DNA of 64,000 nucleotides from contig CM056733.1 in the NCBI GenBank assembly GCA_029844215.1, positions 44,405,142 through 44,469,141 of the forward strand, given 5' to 3'. Shown here in pieces: positions 11,896 through 24,131 of the stretch. The notes below the pieces were generated by a model. It was not told where the DNA came from. It saw nothing but the letters and a program-made list of their open reading frames with translations, and searched no databases. Source of the DNA: Przewalskia tangutica (taxonomy: Eukaryota > Streptophyta > Magnoliopsida > Solanales > Solanaceae). Made by a program: the position numbers and the translations under genes. Positions within the stretch are counted from its first letter, which is position 1, and every line of letters begins with the position of its first letter.

Positions 11896-12529
11896 CTTCG
11901 TGATCGGTGGGTAGTTTGTCATCTTCTTTAGCTATGCGCTTCACGGGCAGTTTGATTAGAACGACTAAGGAGTGAAGCAAGACGCAGTGCATATCTTTAA
12001 CCCTCAGAGTTTGGTATATGTAATAAGGTGAGTATACCTTAAGTGTTATGTTCAGATAGCATGGTGTAAATTGTGATTAGGAAATCATGGTTAGTTAACC
12101 AAGTAAGATTTGGGGGATAGAGAAGGTGTGAGCCTTAGAGTTTTATACGTAGAGACCTTAGAGGTAAGGCCATCTCTAGTAAAAGACGTATGTTTATGTT
12201 TTACCCTTATAGTAGTGCATAGTGCACGTGAGCTATGGTTGTGGGATAAGTCCCCGAGTAGTGTGGTATGAAAGAGGGTAGTTGAGCTAAGAAGACCGCT
12301 AGGTTTTGGTAACATAATTAGTGAAATTGTTCGGTCGGGAGCAAGTGTTTTACGCGAGTGGTCGGCCGAGGCCACGTTGTGGGTCAACCCGCGGCATGTA
12401 TGGTGTAGGTGTCAGTTTGTGGTGGTCTCGCCTTGAGATGGGGTCACGAGGGTGCTAGGCCCAAGTTTAGTTAACCAACAGACGAGTTCGTGGATGTATT
12501 CGACAAGAGTCGGGCCGATGAGGTCACCG
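11896..12529 (+). other. Non-coding spacer after gag (C)
   Basis: Homologous to the spacer in D, B, E and F. It contains GGGTCACGAGGGTGCTAGGC near 12440-12460 and no open frame of substance. It joins the integrase piece around 12520-12540, where the rest of pol is deleted. Confidence 0.65.
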
Positions 12530-13260
12530 CCTTATCTTTTAGCCCAAACCGTGTACTGTAGTAAGTTGCAGACGTTATATCGTAAAGGTTGTAAGGCTGA
12601 ACGGGTGCCTACCTTCACATTATGACAGCATGTGGAGCCTGTGGTACTACTGCTTTTTCCGAAGTTTTACCAGGCAGGGTTAAGAACTCAGGTGAGTCTC
12701 AGAATCACATTCGCCCTTGGGCCAGTGTGTGAATTTCAGGGGTAGCTGTAAGGATTGTTGTCTCCTGTTGAGGGAGTGTTTTAGTAGCTACCATTTCAGT
12801 ATTCGGATGTCGCTTTATGACGCCTTGTAGGGGCGGAAGTGTAAGTTGCCGGTCGTTTGGCTTGATGTTGGCCAGGTTCAGATAGTTGGTTCAGGCTTGT
12901 TCCAACAGATCGGATGGATAGCTTATCTAGAAGAGGTTTTGGCGGCTCGGAGAAATCGTATGGATTATCTACGACGACGCTTAGAGTTCGTGACGGTCGG
13001 TCTTCGAAGGTACCACCGGATAGGTGCGATGAGCTTTGGAAAACAGAGGAAACTTAGCCCGAGTTACTGGGCCTTTGAGTTCATGTGAGGATAGGCCAGG
13101 GTTTATATGTTAGCATTTGCCGTCCGACTTAGGAGGCAAGACGTCCGGTCTTCGTATTGTTATGTTCGGAAAGTATCGAGATCCATCCAGAGTGTTCCCG
13201 CTAATGATGACCACGTTAGAGATATTAACCCGAAGTTTTGGAAATCAAGCGAATGTAAAT
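12530..13260 (+). pseudogene. Integrase C-terminal remnant of C
   Basis: Remains of the Ty3/gypsy integrase from the late catalytic core to the C-terminal part, scattered over several frames. Near 12585-12630 a degraded form of the typical VRLHGVP region appears. At 12846-13088 the frame reads WLDVGQVQIVGSGL, then a basic RRRLEF segment, then SFGKQRKLSPSYW, the GPY/F-type module after the integrase core. KYRDPSRV follows at ~13170-13193. The normal order is WFDVG, RRRELEF, KLSPRYIGPFE, MLRKYxPD, so identity is good. No chromodomain can be recognised downstream. The catalytic D,D-35-E residues cannot be traced. Confidence 0.8.
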
Positions 13261-13342
13261 GGTAAGAGTTCGAGCGCACGATACCTCGTGGATCGCATGC
13301 AGCCCGGCATCGCTTGTTGGTCGCGAGTGAACCTCGCGCAAA

Positions 13343-13360
13343 GTGACAAAAGTGGTATCA
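13343..13360 (+). other. PBS-like sequence near the 3' end of C
   Basis: GTGACAAAAGTGGTATCA repeats the LTR-end/PBS junction, but lies ~175 bp before the 3' LTR. Conserved in B (31970-31985) and E (43682-43699, minus). Confidence 0.7.
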
Positions 13361-13498
13361 TTTTGGTGATGATAGAGGTGTTTCTCGTGGACTTGAATAG
13401 AAGTATGCGCGCGGTGTTTCGTACAAAGCGGTGTGGCGTGATTGTTCTCGTAAGTATAGTAGTGAAAACTATACCGCGACGCTTGTTTTGAGACTTAG

Positions 13499-13535
13499 AA
13501 GGAACATTCGGATGAATGTTTCTAAGAGGGGAGAA
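13499..13535 (+). other. Hairpin plus polypurine tract of C
   Basis: AGGAACATTCG-loop-TGAATGTTTCT inverted repeat, then the purine run AAGAGGGGAGAA (13524-13535), which abuts the 3' LTR. The purine run primes plus-strand synthesis in this class. The hairpin loop is slightly damaged here. Confidence 0.75.
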
Positions 13536-14210
13536 TGTTATACCCGTAGTTGTAGGGTATGTTAGTGAGGCGCACGACGAGAGTACGCAGAAATTTTGAA
13601 AAGAAAGAAAGATGTGAGTTTTCACGGAAAAATTTCCGCTTTTGTGAAGAAAAAGGTTCGTTAATGGGAATTGGATTCTGATTTGGTTTTTGGACTTCAT
13701 AGATTATATTAGAATTTTGGGATTTTATTTTCTGAATGGTCACGCTGGGCCCACGAGAAATTTACTTTGTGGGCCCGCTTTGTTTTTGAGATTTCCGGGA
13801 TTTTGGATATTTTCGGAAGACGAAATATTTTGGACGAATCGGGGGGGCGACACGTGTCACCCCCACGTGGCACCCTTGGCCGAAAGTTCTTTGTGCACAA
13901 CACCTTGCTAGAGTCGTTTTCGACTAAACGCTTTACATAACTTCATGGCGGGAAAATTCGGCTATGTCATTTTTATTTTTGCGGATTTTTCCGAGAGACG
14001 AACGTGTTGGACCAACAAGAGGGCGCCACTTGGCACCCTCTCATTGGTGGACCTATGGGGCGGTAATGAGCTGAATTGGAGAGTGTAGTTGGTAGGATAT
14101 TTTGTGTGTTGATTGATAAAGTGGGACCCACACACACTTGTCCCAATCTTGGCCTTACACTTGCTATGCACTTGGCATGATCTTGGCCATTGGTTGGCCT
14201 TGGCTTGTCC

Positions 14211-14218
14211 TATAAATA
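14211..14218 (+). promoter_or_regulatory. TATA box of C 3' LTR
   Basis: TATAAATA; counterpart of 7998-8005. Confidence 0.6.
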
Positions 14219-16973
14219 CCCCCCTAAGTTTGAAGACTTCTTCATCCATTCCTATATTTCCTAAGTCTAAAATTCCTCCTCCTCCTTGGTGGTGTTTCCC
14301 AACACCCCTCTCCCCTTTGTGAGGCCTTGTGCCGAGAGCTCCTTCCCCTGGCGCAGAGTACCCTCAGTGGGTAGGCCGAGGGTATACACCCCCTTTGTGG
14401 TGTCGCAGATATATACCCTCTTGGTAGAAATACTCTCAAAAGTATTGTTACATTATACCCAAATTACCTTAGCCGTATACCTTGTAGTATTCCAAAGATA
14501 CTCTAACGTAGAGCCCGGAAATACTACCAGATGTCCTTTTTGTCTCAAACCAAAACCCTAAGGAAAATCTCCATAGTTGGTTGAGTATTAAGAAGAAGTT
14601 GCGTAGAACTTCTAAGGGTTGTTTGAGCGAGTTGAGCACCCGAGTGAGCTAAGTGTTGCTAAGGATCGACATCTATACTTGGATAATTATGGGCTTATCG
14701 AGGTAATTATCTTGTCCCCCTATTGTAATTGGAAATTACATGTTGTAAGATTATATAGTTGAAGTATACTATATCTAGAATCAACCTAGCTTTGGCAATG
14801 TCTTTTGACCTAAGCTCAATATAAAGAAAGAGAATCGAATCAGTAATTACATAGGATCAGACAGAGACTTGTGTAGCATTCTTGTGAAGTAGAATTGTAC
14901 ACGTCCGTTAGATGTATAAACCCCCGGTTGGCTTGATAGCCTACTCGATAGAGAGGAGATTTACGCGGTTGCGGGGAGGTGTCGCCAATTTTCAGAGAAT
15001 GTTCTACGATTAGACCTAGATGTTAATAAGTCGCTGTGGCCTTATAGGTTGAAGTACTATGCGTGGCGCGATCTACTTGGCTTAAGGAGTAGCCGACGGT
15101 TTGAGGTACTTGGAGCGTTTTGCTATTAGTCGATAATCGTCGCGAGGTATGTGAACCTCTTCCTACCTTTTCTAGCATGATATGTGTATAACTATGTAGT
15201 ACGGTAGACGTACATGTGTAAAATGCTTTGTGGTTTTAAAAGGTAACTGACTTGATGTGTGATAATAAAGAAGAGTTATACTAGCTTTATGGGAAGTTAG
15301 GTATAACGTTTTAAGAGAGGTAAAGAGAATGGTTTACTGATTTTAAAAGTTAAGAGGCTTAATCTTAAAAGATAAGAGACTTAACTTGTTTTACTTGGTA
15401 ATTAACATTTTGTTAAAAATGTTGTAAAACCTCATTCGCGAGTAATGAGTACTTGATTTTAAAAGCAATAATGTTTCTTGATTTGAAATCGTAATAAGTA
15501 TCGAACAAACCACAGCAGCGCTAATAAAGGGAAATGTTTTGACTAATAATGTATTAGTAAAACCAGTAGAAACTTCCATCTGCATAGAAACTAAGATGAG
15601 ACAAAATGATGTTACATTTCCTAGATCATGACTGCTTAAATAAGATTGTTATAAACAAGAATAACCTACTCACGTATCGCATATATGTTTCTCAAATTGC
15701 TTTTAAAGGAGAATTATATCATTAAGTGATTAAAATTATGAACTACGAAACCTTTCGAAAATGAGAAACTTGAGTAATTGAAATTAGGCAAACTTGAAAC
15801 ATTTGGAAAAGAATGTTGTTACATGATTTTACGAAGAGAAGTGTTTTGATTTACTTCAAAAGATAATCACTCTATTTTTATATACTACGGATATTGTGTG
15901 ACTTTTGTAAACGTAACGTATCTTTAAAAGATAATGTATGAAGTACTTTGGGAATAGATACCCGATCTTGTTAATCATATATTAGAATGTACCTTGTGTG
16001 TATAACTTGATTGTGTTGGTTTGTGATAGCCTTGTAATACTTTCTTGTTGATTTGATAAGTAAACATGCTAGGATGCTACGTGTGTTAGTATCTTGTGAT
16101 GTTTTGTGTAAAGGGGGTTTTCCCTCGACTGCGCTTAAAGTTGTTTGACTCTCAGCCGTTATGTTGGTATTGTACCACTCACCTTGACTTGTTTCCGAGG
16201 TTAAGTCGCCTCGATGCGGGTAGACTCAGCGATGCAGGACCATGATTCGAGAATACCTCACGCGGTCCGTGGATCCATGCGGAACTACGGAGTTCCGTGT
16301 TAGTTTGGCGCCTTGTGGTCACGCGGTCTTTGTGGCTATGCGATCGCGAGTCCAGGACGATGCCGGGGAGTAGCTACCCTCGATGCGAGGAATATCTCAT
16401 GCGGGCCTATGAGGTTGGCCTATGCGGAGCTACGGAGAGTTTCAGGGCTAGACGCGCACATTTGATACTGCTGGCGAGTGACCAGCTTTGATCATGTGAC
16501 GGTCTAGACAGATATCATGATACATTTTATGACCCTGTTAGTACTGTGGGTGTTAGTAGTCGGTTATGCCTTCAGACTTACCTGCATCGCTTTTATTAGG
16601 ACACAGTGGGACACGTGTTCATGTGTATTTCTTGGTGCTTTTATATCATAAATCGCCAATGAGGAAGGTATTCCACGGCATGATTGATGTTATGGGCGTG
16701 AGACCCATAGTTACATTTGAGTGATGACTTTGAGGCGAGTCCTCGACTTGACACGATCGCCATTTATTGTGAATCGTAGTTTGGTTATCATACATGTCTC
16801 TCGCTTTATAGACTATTATGATTTCATTTACGGTATTTTCGTTCCACATACTGCAATTGTACCAGACCGACTTCCGGGCCGCTCATGCCGCAGTAAAGGT
16901 ACACCGTTGTTGATCCTCGCTCTTGGTCACATTCAACGTATGGAAGCTCCGCTTTCCGAGGCTTATCGATGGT

Positions 16974-16978
16974 ATAGT
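16974..16978 (+). repeat. Target-site duplication (left) of B
   Basis: ATAGT, repeated at 35623-35627 just after B. Confidence 0.88.
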
Positions 16979-19900
16979 TGTTATACCGTATTTCCAGAGT
17001 ATGCGTGGGGACGTGCGTAGAAAAATTTGAACTTGTGATTTAGGTGGCGAATTCTTTTTATTCACAACACCCGATTAGAGTCGTTTCGACGAAACATTTT
17101 CACAACTTTCGTAGGGAATTTCCGCTATGTCATTTTTAATTTTATGGATTTTTCCGAGAGGCGAAACATTTTGGGACCAACAAGAGGGCGACACTTGTCA
17201 CCCTCTCATTGGAACACCAGGCGTAAAGGGGGTCGCCGAATGGCCATTGTTTGGTCGGGTTGGTAGGATATTTTGGTGGTAGATGGATAAGGTGCACTTG
17301 AAAGATCTTGCCCTACACTTGCCTTGCACTTGGCAAGATCTTGGCCATTGGTTGGCCTTCACTTGACCTATAAATACCCACCCTTTGAAGACTAATTCAT
17401 CCACAAAATTGCCTAAGTCTTGAAAGCTTCTTCCTCCCCTTAGTGTAGTGTCTTGGCCGAGAGCCCTCTTCCCCCTTGGCCGAGAGTTCCCCTAGTGGCA
17501 GCCGAGGGGTATACACCCCCTCCAGGGTGCTAAGTGGGGTACCCCTAGCCTAGTTGTTTTCAGTATAATACCCCTCTTGGTAGAAATACTCTCAAAAGTA
17601 TTGTTATAATGCCCAAATTACCTTAGTCGTATACCTTGTAGTATTCTAAGGTTATACTTATCTGAAAAGCCCGAAATACTATTATACTTCCCTTCATACA
17701 AAACCGAAACCCTAAGGAAAATCTCCATAGTTAGTTGGAGTATTAAGTAGAAGTTGGTTAGAACTTCTAAGGGTTGTTTGGAGCTGGTCTGAGCGCACGG
17801 AGTAGAGCTAAACCTTGCTCAGATCGACATTTAAACTCGGATAATTATGGGCTTATCGAGGTAAATATCTTGTCCCCTATTGTAATTGGAAATTACATGT
17901 TGTTAGATTATATAGTTGAAGTATACTATATATAATCAACGTTGTTATCGGCAATGTCTTTTGACTTAAGCCCAATAATAAGAAACCTTTTGAAAGAAAG
18001 AGTACCGAATCGCTTTTTACATAGATCAGTATTCTGAGACTTGTGTAGCTTTTCGTGAGGTAGAATTGTGCACGTCCGATTAAACGTATAACCCCTGGTT
18101 GGCTTGGTAGCCGCCCGATAGAGAGGAGGAGATTTACGCCATGTGCGGGGGAGGTCACGAATTTTCCAGAGAATGTTCTACGATAAGATCTAGATGTTAA
18201 TAAGCGCCTTGTGGCCTTATAGGTCAAATCGCGTGTGGCGCGATCTACTTGGCTTAAGGAGTAGCCGATACTGAGGTACTTGGAGTGTTTTGCTATTAGT
18301 CGATACTGTCGCGAGGTATGTGAACCTCTTCCTATCTCTTCTAGCATGATATGTGTGAACTATGTAGTACGGTAGACGCATACGTGCTAAATGTATTTGA
18401 TTGGTTTAAACATAAAGTGTTATAACGGCTTTATGGGAAGTTGGTTATAACTTTTATGTTGGTAAGAAAATACTTGTGGTTTTTAAGGTAAATCGATTTG
18501 AACTATAAGCGGCTTGTTATGTGTTAATAAAGAACTTGAAGTATTTCAAAAGATTTTTGAATCATTTGAAAGAAGTAATACTTGGTTTTGAAAACTTAAG
18601 AGTTATACTAGCTTTATGGGAGGTTAGGTAATAACGCTTAAGAATGTTTCTTGATTCGAAATCGAATGTGTATCGACAAACCATCGCAGCGTTAATAAAG
18701 GAAATGTTTTAACAGATTAAGTATTATTAAAACCAGTAGAAACTTCCATCTGCATAGAAGCTAAGATGAGACAAAATGATATTTCCTAGATCATGGCTGC
18801 TGTAATGAGACTGTTATAAACAAGAATATCCTACTCACATATAAGGCTTATGTTTCTCATATAGTTTAAAAGAGAGAATTATATTCTTAAATGAATAAGA
18901 CTATGAACTACGAAACCTTTCTAAAATAAGAAACGTGAACTTTTTAAATTTGGCAATCTTTGACTTTTTGATAATAATGTTTTTACTTTATTTTACAAAG
19001 ATAAGGGTTTTGATTCACTTAAAAAGATAATCACTCTATTTTCATATACTACGTATTGTGTGACTTTTGTGAAAGTAACGTATCTTTTAAAAGTTAATGT
19101 ATGAGGTACTTTGGGGATAGAAACCGAACATGTTGTACATAGTAGAAAGTACCTTATGTGTGAATAACTTGATTGTATTGGTTTGTGATAGCCTTGTAAT
19201 ACCTTCGTGTTGATTTGATAAGTAATCATATTAGGATGCTACGTGTTAGTATTACGTGATGTTTGTGTAAAGGGGCTGTCCCTTGATTGTGCTTATGTTG
19301 TTTAAACGTTAAACTGTTATGTTGGTATTATACCACTCACCGTGTTTCCGGGGGTTAAGCTGCCCTCCGATGCGGTGTAGACTCAGCGATGCAGGACCAT
19401 GATTCGAGAATACCTCACGCGGGTCCCGGGCCTATGCGCGAGCTACGAGTTCCGTGTTAGTGTGCGGCCTTTATGGTCATGCGGTCTATGTGGCCATGCG
19501 GATCGCGAGTCCGTGATACGCCGGGAGTAGCTACCCTCGATGCGGGTTATACCTCATGCGCCTATGAGATTGGCCTATGCGAGTCGCGGAGTTCGGGGCT
19601 AGACGCGCACATTTGATATTGCGGCGGCGACCGGCTTTGATCATGTGGCGGTTCAGACAGATATCATGATACGATTTATGACCTTGTTAGTACCGCTGGT
19701 GTTAGTAGTCGGCTATGCCTTCGCATTTACCCCGCATCGCTTTATTTGGACACAGTGGACTCGCTGTTCATGTATTCCTTGGTGCTTTATATATCATAGA
19801 TCGCCGATGAGGAAGGTATTCCACGCATGATTGATGTTGTGGGCGTGAGACCCATTGCTATATTGAGTGATGACTTTGAGGCGTGAGTCCCTGACTTGAT

Positions 19901-20434
19901 ATGACTGCTTTTTTATTGTGAACTGTAGTTGGTTATCATACATGTCTCCTGCTTTATATAGACTACTATGATTTCATTTACGATTTTTCGCCACATACTA
20001 AACTGTTAGCATCGACCTCGGCCGCGTTCATGCCGCAGTAAAGGTACACCGCCGTTGATCCTCGCTCTTAGGATCACAGTCAGCGTTGGGAAGCTCCGTT
20101 CCTCCGGAGGCTTATCTTGGTATAGTCCCCTGTTGTTGTAGGTGCTTACATTCAGGGGTATGACGGGGCCCTGTCCCGTCGTTGTTGTCATATCATTCGT
20201 AGAGGTCTGTAGTACTGTTGTGGGCAGAAATTGTAAGAGGGTTTGTAAAAAGGATTAAACTGTTCATTTGTAGGAGTTGTTATTTATATATATGCCGAAA
20301 GGCAAGTTTTCCTCAGATTACTGTTTTGTACTCCATTTGTTTCATGTATGTGTTTTATGTTCCGCTGATTACTCTGATGTTGTATCACTAGGGTGCACGG
20401 TAAGGCACGATCACGCCCGCATTCGGTCGTGACA
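16979..20434 (+). repeat. B 5' LTR
   Basis: Starts TGTTATACCGTATTTCCAG and ends TCGGTCGTGACA. TATA 17369-17376. The GC-rich cassette lies at ~19380-19600. It pairs closely with 32161-35622. The 156-codon minus frame at 17877-18347 is LTR sequence without protein-like features. Confidence 0.9.
17369..17376 (+). promoter_or_regulatory. TATA box of B 5' LTR
   Basis: TATAAATA followed by CCCACCCTTTGAAG. The 3' LTR has TATAATTA at 32567-32574. Confidence 0.6.
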
Positions 20435-20438
20435 AAAG

Positions 20439-20449
20439 TGGTATCGAGC
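20439..20449 (+). other. Primer-binding site of B
   Basis: TGGTATCGAGC, 4 nt after the LTR end; Met-tRNA type with CAG reading CG. Confidence 0.75.
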
Positions 20450-20563
20450 GATTAATCCTCGGAAAGTGTCTACGCATCAGATCCAAAGAGTCTTGATTAT
20501 CGGTGTGTTGTGCACCACACCAATGATCAGGAGGCTATAGGATATTTAGGATTGGTTTCTATT

Positions 20564-20568
20564 CTTCT
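20564..20568 (+). repeat. Target-site duplication (left) of A
   Basis: CTTCT, repeated at 29729-29733. Removing A and one copy restores B's leader in register with other copies (…TTCTTCT then AACTCTGAGATCG). Confidence 0.9.
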
Positions 20569-21189
20569 TGTCACGCCCCGAATTCCGGGCCCGTGACTGG
20601 TGCCTTACCCCGGGCACCCTAGTGATACAACATCAGAGAAAACCAGCGGAAAATAAAACACGAGTCATGAAACAAGAGATATAATAAATAAACAGAGCAA
20701 CCAAAACAGTTGCTTCAAGATAAACATAAAAACCCGAACAGTTATCCTTTTACAAACCCCGCCCACAACAAAGGCTGCATGCACTCTAAGATTTACAACA
20801 ACTATGACGGACAGTGGCTCGCCATACCCCGAATGTACAAGAACCTACAACTCAGTGAAACATACCAAAGATAAGCCTCAAGGAAGGCAGAGCTTTCCAA
20901 CACGTTGAAATGAGATCCTAAGAGCGGATCCACGACCGATGTACTCTACCGCGGCAGTGAACGCAGCCTCAAGGAGGTCAAGACAACAGTACCAAGTATG
21001 TGAAATCACAACATCAGAATGAAATCATAATAGCTTAAAAAGGGGAGACATGTATGATAACCAAAATACAAGACGCAACATAAAAGATCAAGTCGTGACT
21101 CACGCTCAAAGTCACCACTCAAATATAACTATGGGTCTCACGCCCACAACATCCATCATGTTCGCATCACGGCCGCGATGCCCGAATAT

Positions 21190-21455
21190 CGACGGTGTAG
21201 ACATGTCCATGATGCAACAATAATAACAAGGCCGCGTGGCCACATGCCGGAATCGTGACGGTGTAGACATGCCCATGTAACCTCAATAACAATATATTGG
21301 GTGGTCAACCACGCCGCATGGCCACATGCCCCGGAATCAGACGGTGTAGACATGTCCATGTTGCGGAATAACCATATATCGGGTAATCAACCCGCCGCAC
21401 GGGTCGCATGGCCGCATTCCTAATCTTGACGGTGTAGACATGTCCATGTGACATC
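21190..21455 (-). repeat. ~75-90-bp tandem repeat, 4 copies, in A LTR
   Basis: Four copies, each with GACGGTGTAGACATGTCCAT followed by a CCGCATGGCCACATGCCC-type stretch. The matching array is at 26838-27095, and a related array (same ACATGGACATGTCTGCACCG core on the plus strand) is in H at 60113-60575. Confidence 0.85.
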
Positions 21456-21605
21456 AACAACAAGACAGTAATCAAAATGGAAACATACCCGTGGAATTCT
21501 CCATCACTGCCAGCACGTCCAAGTAAGTTCTCAACAAGTCAACCGGCCCTCTATCGAGAGCGCCAGAACACGTAAATACCACACTTGCACAACAAAGGCT
21601 ATCAT

Positions 21606-21732
21606 CACAAGCATAGGCAAGTTTCACAACAACAAGCATAGGCAAGTTTCACAACAACAAGCATAGGCAAGTTTCACAACAACAAGCATAGGCAAGTTTC
21701 ACAACAACAAGCATAGGCAAGTTTCACAACAA
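21606..21732 (-). repeat. 25-bp tandem repeat, 5 copies, in A 3' LTR
   Basis: Unit AACAACAAGCATAGGCAAGT + TTCAC, five near-identical copies. The 5' LTR has four copies (27245-27345). Confidence 0.92.
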
Positions 21733-23668
21733 CTCAAAGTACTTTCATTTTATGCCAAAGTCCGAGTTTTTAACCCCAAAGTACTACATACGTTAAGTTC
21801 TTTTAAAAGAGATCCATTACTTTTATAAAAGTCACCCGATACGTAGTATTAGAATGACCAACCCACATTCCCTTTTCAAAATCAAGTAACAACATTCTTT
21901 TCCTAAGTTCCGGTTTGCCTAGTTTCAATTACTCAAGCTTCTCATTTTCAAATGGTTTCATAGTTTCCAAACTTAATCACCGGATTCCTTTTAGAACAAT
22001 TGAGTAATATATGTCTCACGTGAGAGTAGGTTATTCTTGTTTACAACATTCTTATTACAGTAGCCATGATCTAGAAAATGTATATCATTTTGTCTCATCT
22101 TAGTTTCTATGCAGATGGAGGTTTCTACTGGTTTTAATACAATTCATCATTATTCAATACATTTTCCTTTATTAACACCGCGGTGGTGCTGTCGATACAC
22201 ATTCGATTTCAAATCAAGAAACATTATCCCTTTAAATAAAACCAAGTACTCATTACTCACGAATGAGGTTTCACACAAACATTCACATTAAAACAAATAA
22301 GTTAAGTCTCTTATCTTATAAGATCAAGTCTCTTAACTTCTAACATCAAGAAACCATTTTCTTTACCTCTTAAGACATTATACAAAACTCAACATAAATC
22401 TATTATAACACATTTTAAAACCTTTAAAACCAAGTGTTACTCTCCTTCAAAACGATTTATAAATCATTTGAAATACATCAAGTTCTTTATTATAACTAGC
22501 CGCTTATAATTCACATCGATTACCTTTTAAAACCACAAAGTATTTTCTTACCTACATAAAGCTGTTATAACCAACTTCCCATAAAGCCGTTATAACACTT
22601 TATGTTTTAAGAACAATCAAACACAGTTAACACATGTACGTCTACCGTACTACATAGTTCACACATATCATGCTAGAAGAGATAGGAAGAGGTTCACATA
22701 CCTCGCGACGATTATCGACAATAAGCAAAAAGCTCCAAGTACTACAACCTTGCTAGCCCTTTCCACTCCTCGAGTAGAATACGCTACTCTTAGTACTTTC
22801 ACCTATAAAGGTCACAAACGTCTATTAACGCCAAAACACAAGTTTCTATCTTTCTACAGAAAATTCGGCAGCAACTCCCCCCCCCGCAACAGCGTAAATC
22901 TCCTCCTTTATCGAGGTCGGCTACCAAGCCAACCAGGGGGGGGTTGACACGTCTAACCGGACGCGTACAATTCTACTACACAGTAATGCTACATAAGTCT
23001 ACTGTAATACATCACTAGGTAATTACAGTCATTCTTCTCTTTATTATCCTTCTATGTGATTACTGTTCAATTCTTTATTCTTCAGGCTTAAGTCAAAAGA
23101 CATTGCCACAATACTAAGTTCAGTTCTATATATAGTATACAACAACTATATATTCAACACTTATGTAATTTCCAATTACAATAGAAGGACGAGAGTGTTT
23201 ACCTCGATAAGCCCAAAATTATCCAAGTATAAAGTCGATCCCGAGCAACGCTTAGCTCCTACTCCGAGCGCCCAACAACCCTTAGAAGTTCTAACCAACT
23301 TCTACTTACAACTTCAACAACGGGTGAAGATTTCCTTAGGGTTTCATTTTTGTGGCTAAAGGAAGTATAATCGTATTTTCTGGGCTTTAGTATAAGTGTA
23401 ACCTTGGGAATACTACAAGGTATTTGGGCCAAGGTATTTGGACATAACAACAATACTAGGAGAGTATTTCTATACCACAACAAGGGGTATTATACGAAAA
23501 CAACTCACAGTGGTACCCACTGGCCAGACACCACAAAGTGGGGAGTGGGAGGCTCTCGCCAAAGGCCTTAACCAAGGGGAGGGTGTTGACGATTTCAAGG
23601 TTGAGGGGAGGAGAGATTTTTAACACTTAGAACAATTTTGGATGAAGAAGTTCATCAACATGGAGGGG

Positions 23669-23676
23669 TATTTATA
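23669..23676 (-). promoter_or_regulatory. TATA box of A 3' LTR
   Basis: TATAAATA on the minus strand; same in the 5' LTR at 29294-29301. Confidence 0.6.
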
Positions 23677-23871
23677 GGTGAAGAAATGGCCAACCAATGG
23701 CCAAGATTCTTCCAAGTGTATAGCAAGTGTAAGGTCAAGATCAAGCCATGTGTTTGTGGGTCCCACTTGCTCATCAACTACACAAAAATATCCTACCTAA
23801 CCCTTGACCAAAATTGGGCAACAAAACGTGCAAGAATGGCCATTTCGCCGTCCCTTTGCTTCCAATGTGAG

Positions 23872-23887
23872 GGTGACACATGTCACC
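23872..23887 (-). promoter_or_regulatory. U3 palindrome in A LTR
   Basis: GGTGACACATGTCACC is a 16-bp near-perfect inverted repeat at the position of the GACACGTGTC site of C and D. Also in J, E and I in variant forms. Confidence 0.4.
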
Positions 23888-24097
23888 CTCCCGCTGGTCC
23901 AAAATGTTTCGCCTCTCGGAAAAATCCGCAAAAATTATAAATGACATAGCCGGAATTTTCCCAACAAAAGTCGTGGAAACGCTTTTAAAAAAACGACTCT
24001 AATCGGGTGTTGTGTACAAATTTCGAAACTTGCCTAACTTAAGGCTCAAATTTTCTACGTACGTCCTCACGCACATACTCGAAAATACGGTATAACA

Positions 24098-24131
24098 TTC
24101 TTCCTTAGAAACATTCGTCCCGAATGTTCCT
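24098..24131 (-). other. Hairpin plus polypurine tract of A
   Basis: Minus strand: AGGAACATTCG-GGA-CGAATGTTTCT (24107-24131), then AAGGAAGAA (24098-24106), then the LTR. The purine run is shorter in G than in B or D, perhaps by homopolymer loss. Confidence 0.75.

Larger units (their letters stand above)
13536..16978 (+). repeat. C 3' LTR, first part
   Basis: Begins TGTTATACCCGTAGTTG and runs to ATAGT (16974-16978), where B is inserted. G-box-like palindrome at 13849-13858, TATA 14211-14218. It continues at 35628. No gene is present. Confidence 0.9.
20569..24097 (-). repeat. A 3' LTR
   Basis: Plus-strand view TGTCACGCCCCGAATTC ... TACGGTATAACA. Contains two tandem arrays (21190-21455; 21606-21732), TATA 23669-23676 (minus) and a 16-bp near-palindrome at 23872-23887. 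No gene is visible. Confidence 0.92.

Noticed and set aside
12846..13088. Possible host gene frame
   Set aside because: Residue order (WLDVGQVQ, RRRLEF, KLSPSYW) identifies it as the integrase C-terminal region of element C.
17877..18347. 156-codon minus frame in the B 5' LTR
   Set aside because: Lies wholly in the LTR; the equivalent region of the 3' LTR (33077 onward) breaks it, and there is no protein similarity.
21606..21732. Regular direct repeats resembling a CRISPR array
   Set aside because: Units are contiguous with no unique spacers, lie inside a plant LTR, and there are no cas genes.
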